Shown here: in pieces, positions 58,174 through 64,000 of the stretch | Position numbering within the stretch: the stretch's first letter is position 1 | Layout: each line of letters opens with the position of its first letter | Origin: Trichaptum fuscoviolaceum | Taxonomy: Eukaryota > Basidiomycota > Agaricomycetes > Hymenochaetales > Trichaptaceae | Reading direction: 5' to 3' | Assembly (NCBI GenBank): GCA_910574455.1 | Contig: CAJSYZ010000009.1 | Location: 4,791,040-4,855,039, forward strand | Length of the DNA stretch: 64,000 bases | Made by a program: the position numbers and the translations under genes | The notes under the pieces: generated by a model | What the model saw: the letters and a program-made list of their open reading frames with translations, nothing else | What the model was told of the DNA's origin: nothing | Databases searched by the model: none

Positions 58174-61100
58174 TTTGGTGCCATTTATTGGACAAATCAG
58201 ACTGACCTTGAACTGGCGGAGCTTCAAATCTTAAAATTTCATGATTTCTCACGTATTTGCATGAATATTGATGAATATTGATGAACAATTATAAATAAGC
58301 ATAAAAAACATAAAAAAACACTGAACTCAAACTCACTGGTCATTAAGTCATACTCTGAACTGGGATTCATTACTAAGAAATATTCATGAAATATTCATGA
58401 ATATAGCATACATGTGACATAATGAATCCGAGTTTGACATTGTCTAAATCGAGTTCAAGTTTTCTAAATCAAGTTCAAGTTGGACCCTACAATGAACTTT
58501 TATTAAATTTTCATGAATTTAACAAAACCGGCCTAACTCGGACTGGTGAGAGCCTGACCCAAACTCCGAAATTTCCGGTCCTCCAGCCGATGCGGCATTG
58601 TAGTGCTGTGATACCGTGATACCGTGATGCCGTGATGCTGATGCCGTTTGAGCCTCACATGATTCGACTCTACCTTCCATTCTACCTTTGAACCTTATTA
58701 GAAAGTACTCCTTTTTTATACACCTGTTCTCGCTGTCCGTGCCTCACAATCAGTGCAAGGACCAGCCCAGTTCTCGCTATTCAAGCATCCCGACCCCCAA
58801 AGTCTGCCAAGTTCTTGTGCTACTCGTCGCTTGATTCGCCTCCTTCGTCTATCCTGCGCATAGGGTGCTGCTTCCAATGCACCCCGGACAACCTTTCATT
58901 GATCTGTCCATCATCGATGTATGCTCCGCCACGCCAGCATGTCCGCCCTCACGACTCCTAAGGATACTGATTCGCGGGGCAATTAGAGTTGGCATTGTTT
59001 GCTCTACATTGCCAGTATATAGCAGAGGCCTTTTCATTACATCATAGGTACCTTTTCTTTGACGCTCAATTGTTTACTGAACTTCAGAGTTAGGATGTAC
59101 ACCTCTAGTCCATTAGTTTTTATGGCAGTTCTCCTTCCGAAATCGTTGATTTATTCTTCTTCTGTTCTTGAATACCATTCTAACTATCAGACGCAGTGTA
59201 GGAAGTTGCCACCCAGATATCCATAATCCTGGGTTCAATTGAGTTGGCTTTGTCTACTCGACATTGCCAGTATAGTAGAGGCTTTTTCTTCGATTGTAGG
59301 CAGCACATTTCTTTGACCCTTGCTCACATACTAAACACCAGAGTTAGTGTAAGCCTCTGGTCCATTAGCTTGGACGGCAGTTCCCCTTACGAAAACGTGA
59401 GTTTTTTTATCTTCTTCTTTTCTTGTAATGCAGTCTAACCATCAGACGCAGTGTAGGAAGTTGCCACCCATAGTCCTGGGTCCGATCCTGAGTCCAATCT
59501 ATTAAGTGGCAGACCAATTCTGAAAATGTGGGCATTTACACTCTTATTTGCTTGTTACCTTTCTTACCCTCAGTCTAGGAAGTTTGCCATCTAGTCTTCA
59601 ACAACCATCCTGGTGCAGTTACCGAAGCACCCGAGTTTGCGTCCACTGAGCGACCTCGTTAACCATCCGCTTCCGCCTCGACAGTTTCCTTGGCTTTCTG
59701 TCATTCGCCTGTCAGCGACCTACGATACATGCAACCTGTCGGGCTAGCGCCAAACACACTCTTGCTTGTCAGTGCCAAGGATACTGGCGAGTGTCGTGTC
59801 AAGTCCCGTGAGACACGACATTTGCTACTTGCTGCCCTATTCAAGATTGTACGTCCACTTTTCTATTGTTTCACGTTGACATCCTAATTTCTCGTAACAG
59901 TGATTGAAAGGGAATTCCAGCAGTTCTCAGCAGCCAAGAAATCAAAGTACCGAAGAAGTCATCAAGAGTAGAGCCACCCTGTTCTGACTCTTCTGAGGTC
60001 CCATGAGTCTCGAGACTAGCAATGGAATCTAAGCGGCGACCAGTCAATCGACCCTCTCAACCACTCCCTTTGGTGCCTTGTCAACAGCAGGACTGTGCAC
60101 AAGTCCTACTGGGGGATTGCCTAGGCCATGCATTTCCTCATCAGCGGCAGATCTAGGCCAGATCAAATGCTGCAAGGTTTGACTAGACAGACTGCGCCTA
60201 GGCCAGGCTCAGTCTCGTTGCCGTCAAGGTCGCGCACTAAGCGCACTCGCTCTCGCGCTCACGATTCCCGCTCTCCGCGCGAAGACTCCACCGGAGACTG
60301 CAATGACGACCATCACTCCTGGACAATCTGCTCTTCGACACTCCTGCCTAGCTCTGTACTCGCTCAGCTTCTGTGGTCCTTCTCCTCACCTAGGGACCTT
60401 TGGATTGCACTAGCTCTGAAAAGCAGCCTGGATTGACTCCTGCTCTGAATCGATTTGTCTTTTGTTCTCTCATATACCCGGAATCGTCTCATTTAATTCT
60501 GCTGCTGGGCGATGTTCGATACTCAAGTGAACTACCACACGCAATTACCGAGTAACGGCTGGCATCACTGCTTCGACCTATTAGAAGATATACACTATTT
60601 GTTGTATCGAAATCTTCGCTGCCGAGCTTAGCATTTGACACGCCAAACACTCGGAATTTCTGGTGGTCTACAAGGCTGATCGACATCAAGACCGTCTTTC
60701 ATTTGGCATTGATTTGCCTCTCTGCCACGCCCGTTGGATGGGTCTACTGGCAAACTTCTGTTGTCTCCCTAGTCCTGTCTCCTTTCTTTTCCTCTCGTCC
60801 TTAAATCTCCTGCTGGGCGATGCTCAGTTCAAGGAGTTCTGTGAGCTACCACTGAAGAATGGCTGGTAACTACTGCTTCGACATATTAGAAGATGTACAC
60901 TAATTGTTGTGGCAACTTGAAAACCTTCGTTGCCGGCTTAGCACTGGACCATGCCAACCATTTGGAATTCTTGGTGGTCTACAAGACCGTTCAACATCAA
61001 GACCATTTTCCACTCAGTATTGACTTGCTTCTCAGTACCACGCTCATTGGATGGGTCTACTGACTATAAGCCACAATTCATATTAAGTCTACTCTCTCAA

Positions 61101-61923
61101 TCTCCTCTTATATACCCCGGTCTGTGCTCTCATCTATTGAAATGCTACTTGGCAATACTTGACACACAAGGAGCCCCGTGAACTACCAAACACTTTTACC
61201 AAATAACAGCTGTAAATCACTGCTTTGACCTACTAGAAGGTACTTCACGGACAGCCTCTCTTGTTGGGAGATTTGTTCCTCATCTTAAGTTGTTGTGCAA
61301 CAGCCTTTGTTTTCGGGCTAAGCACTTTAGTACCACACCATGCTTTCAGAATTCTTGATAGCCCGCGAGACCGTTCGACATCTCTGGCACAAATTTAATT
61401 GTGTAATTGTTTATTCTTTCTCAGACTTTATTATGGACCGCTGGCTCTGACGGCACTATCTAATATCTTTCCGTATTTGGTTCAGCTGAGATTATTTTGC
61501 CGATGTGCCGAGAAGCGGCTTAAAACGGCATATCGGCATGGCCGCATGGCCATAAATAGTATATACAAGTTCAAGTTCCAGCATAAAAGATTTCATAAAT
61601 ATGTGCGAATTTCTCACGAAATAAGTATTGAATATTTGCCTTGCATTTACCCAGTTGCCAGTGCAAGTTCAAGTTGGACAACTCGGACTTGCTCCCGTAC
61701 TTGCGAACTCGGACTGGATAGCTTAAATTATTCATGCTATGTTTATGAAACATTTGTGAAATTTTATGAATAATCAGGAACATTCATGCATATTCATGCA
61801 TATTCATTCTATTTCATGAAAAAACGTGAAAATTTGCAATAATACATGAATAAACATAAATAATTACAAGTCAAGAACGAGTTCAAAGTCAGGTCATAAT
61901 TTTGTCCAATAAATAACGTCATA
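58174..61923. mobile_element. 3.75-kb inverted-repeat element, unclassified
   Basis: The segment interrupts sequence that is continuous in units A and B. It is flanked by the direct repeat CAGCTC (58168-58173 and 61924-61929). The ends are imperfect inverted repeats sharing ATTTATTGGACAAA (58183-58196 and 61901-61914) plus several matching outer bases. Subterminal stretches are full of ATTCATGAA and ATGAATATT motifs. Inside, related sentences such as CGACATTGCCAGTATA (about 59000 and 59260) and clustered near-repeats at 60490-61350 show internal duplication. No transposase or recognisable protein is present. The true target duplication might be up to 8 bp (CAGCTC plus neighbours), which would suit hAT. 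Confidence 0.62.
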
Positions 61924-61929
61924 CAGCTC

Positions 61930-62612
61930 AAATGAAACTGGATTTAAGCTCTTCACTGCACAATGACCAACTCCCGGGGCTGCTTCTCATATCATTTCAG
62001 GCAACTAGTAATCTCTGTTCTACAAAAGCGGTCACTGTACAGTCACAAGGCCAGAACACCAGGCAAAGTTGTTGTGAATGAAAGAGAACGTAGGGATATC
62101 CCAGCCGTTTCATGGTTGAAGATGGAGGTCGTTCAATGGTGTCGCCCTTAATCGCCGATGGATCGCATTCTTCCGCCTCCCTTCATCACCGCATAATGCA
62201 AGAGGTGATCCACGCCCTTTGCCTTCTGATTCTCTTACTTCATCATCGAGCCAACGTTTATGACACCCGTCAGTCTTTCTATCCCAAGGATAAGGGACAC
62301 GTGGCATTATTTGGCGATGGTGAGACCCCGAAGCACTATGGAAATCCTATTCGACGTTGGTTGTGATGGAATAGCAAAATTTCATGTTTAAGCTTCGCAA
62401 AAGATGTAATGAGAAGTATGTGTATATTGCTCGACTTCAAGATATCGGACTTCTCATACTGCCGAATACTCGGAAATGAACCTTCTATTACTGCTGTCAT
62501 ACTCCACCCTGCCTCGCGGAATTCGCATGTTCAACGATAGAGTCCAGCCTTTCTAGCGATGACAATTCTCCTTTCTCCCACTTCTCACTTCCTTCTGCTC
62601 GTAGTCGACGAT
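61930..62612 (+). promoter_or_regulatory. Upstream region of membrane-protein copy 5
   Basis: Resumes the unit sequence after the 3.75-kb element and matches 14525-15196, ending in the conserved pyrimidine-rich run before the ATG. No gene is supported. The inserted element may have separated distal promoter sequences from copy 5. Confidence 0.4.
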
Positions 62613-64000
62613 ATGTCTGGTTCGTCCTTTCTTACTGTGAATTAAGGCTCCTGCTGACGAACTTTCACAGATCCGGAGATAGGTATGCAATTATCAATAG
62701 CTCATATCCAATGAGATATTGATGACGTCAAGGTGTCAACTCAACACAAGTACCAAACGACATCCTTCTCCGACTTGTGGACACCACCGAGGAAATCCGC
62801 AACCTTCTTCGCCAGAAGGCAGGTCAAGGAAATGGTAAGATGCAATTCCCCAGAGCTTCAACGCACGCTGATTTGTAATTCAGAGCCAGCTCAGCAAATC
62901 CACCAAGCTTTACAGCAAGACAAAGATTCACCACAAGTAACAGTCACTGCTCAGGATCCTCCCAACGATGAGACGGAAATCGTTGAGATCAACGATCACA
63001 GTAAGTAATGGTTTGTGTTAGATGATGGCAGCTGTATTGGCTCAAATGCATACTCAGGCAATTGGCCAAGCGCCGAGAAGATAGCGGAATATAGAATTAG
63101 ATGTGCGAAGCACAAAAGGTATTCAACTCGATCTATCTCATCAAATTGAGTCTAATACCATGAACTTCTTTCTATTCAAGCGAATTTGAGAAGATGCAGG
63201 TAGAGGTACGTATCAGGCCTTTATTAACATTTATTCCCGGAGTAACAAGGAATAGTTGGGATGCTTAATTGTGCACTTGGGCATTGTTGGAGGTGACGAA
63301 GAAGATATTCAAAGAACAATATCACTACGAGATGCTTTGCTTGATCCCGTGCAGTATCTGGAGAAGGCCTTAGATGCGACTCCCAATGGTACGTGGTCTT
63401 ATTTTACAGGCGGAGCTAATGCGCAAGTAATGATTATTTCTTAGGAAGACGGGACGCAATGAACGAAGCTCGAATATCCTTCTTTAAGCTTGCTAATTTT
63501 GTTTATGGTCTGACTCACAGCCCATATCAGAAAGACGCACTTTATACTGAAAAAGTGAATCAATGGGAGACCTTCAATGTTGTGAGTTCAGAGTGAATTT
63601 GGGATATGCGAAGGATTAATTATTCTACGCGAAGAATAAATATTTCAAAATCACCGGCAAGTATCAAAGTCTATCAAACCGTATCTTTATATCTAACATC
63701 CCGTGGTACAGTCCTATTCCAAGACGATAAATTTCTGGAATGCTTCGAGCTCATCCATAACGTCTTCCTCTCCGAGTTGGAAATGGAAATGGGCGGTATT
63801 GTCGAAGCGCTGACGAAATCCGAAGAGAAATGTAAGTGGTTTAGTATGTGGGAAGCTTTGGCATTGATTCTGTTCTGTAATTGTGACCATTTTGTTTGTG
63901 TCGTAGCTGCGAGTGAATGGCTGGTGACGCAGAGGGTAAAGGACTACGAAGAATTGTGTACGGAATACATAAAGGTCGTCTTACCTTCCCCAAATGTGAA
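62613..64000 (+). CDS. Duplicated-module membrane protein, copy 5 (partial, cut by window end)
   Basis: Same organisation as copies 1 and 2. Exons: 62613-62619, 62671-62682, 62733-62834, 62884-63000, 63058-63118, 63181-63205, 63256-63388, 63445-63581, 63635-63656, 63712-63831, and 63907 to the end. All visible exons stay in frame and keep the family exon lengths, including the 22-nt exon. The intron after that exon starts with GC (GCAAGT) where copies 1, 2 and 4 have GT, giving a GC-AG intron. Landmarks LIVHLGIVGGD and KVNQW mark module 1. Module 2 and the membrane domain lie beyond the window. Function is unknown. Confidence 0.8.

Overview
This window looks like a repeat-rich piece of a fungal genome, most likely Basidiomycota (Agaricomycotina). 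The evidence is dense short GT-AG introns of about 50 nt, micro-exons, a four-helix membrane domain of a type common in Agaricomycetes hypothetical proteins, a typical basidiomycete-style G-alpha N-terminus, and fungal DNA transposons. I see no bacterial-style operons, rRNA, tRNA or CRISPR.

The backbone is a tandem array of a roughly 10-kb unit. In order, a unit holds a non-coding or degenerate block (called block M here), a decayed minus-strand importin gene (Kap123/importin-4-like), and a plus-strand gene of 20-21 exons for a membrane protein of about 960-1000 residues. Five copies of the membrane-protein gene are present: 5103-9076, 15197-19272, 34319-38321, 43966-47944 and 62613 to the window end. 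After splicing, four read open from start to stop; the fifth is cut by the window edge. Each protein has a variable N-terminus, two tandem helical modules with the same exon pattern (25/133/~134/22 nt), an almost invariant membrane domain, a Trp-rich amphipathic segment with a variable number of 11-residue repeats, and an acidic tail. Copy 3 lacks the neighbouring importin relic, has a different N-terminus and strongly diverged modules, yet keeps the same membrane exon.

Between and inside the units are several mobile elements whose borders can be read directly. (i) A two-gene Tc1/mariner-type element at 22966-29338 has 113-bp inverted repeats and a TA duplication. It encodes a three-exon DDE transposase and a divergent five-exon accessory protein, and an LTR-like element (25314-28420, TSD GGTAC) sits in an intron of the accessory gene. 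(ii) An inverted-repeat element at 31691-34144 carries a decayed AGC-type protein kinase. (iii) A 5.3-kb element at 48237-53547 has perfect 19-bp inverted repeats and carries fragments of a coatomer beta-prime gene and another copy of the same kinase family. A further 1-kb element with a 10-bp target duplication (48934-49937) is nested inside its coatomer fragment. (iv) A 3.75-kb element lies at 58174-61923. (v) An unclassified 1.2-kb insertion lies at about 1412-2606.

Other relics are a G-alpha pseudogene at 21221-22700 and several stretches where nothing can be assigned. Overall the locus looks like a dynamic cluster in which one membrane-protein family is amplified and kept open while the linked importin copies decay and transposons import host gene fragments.
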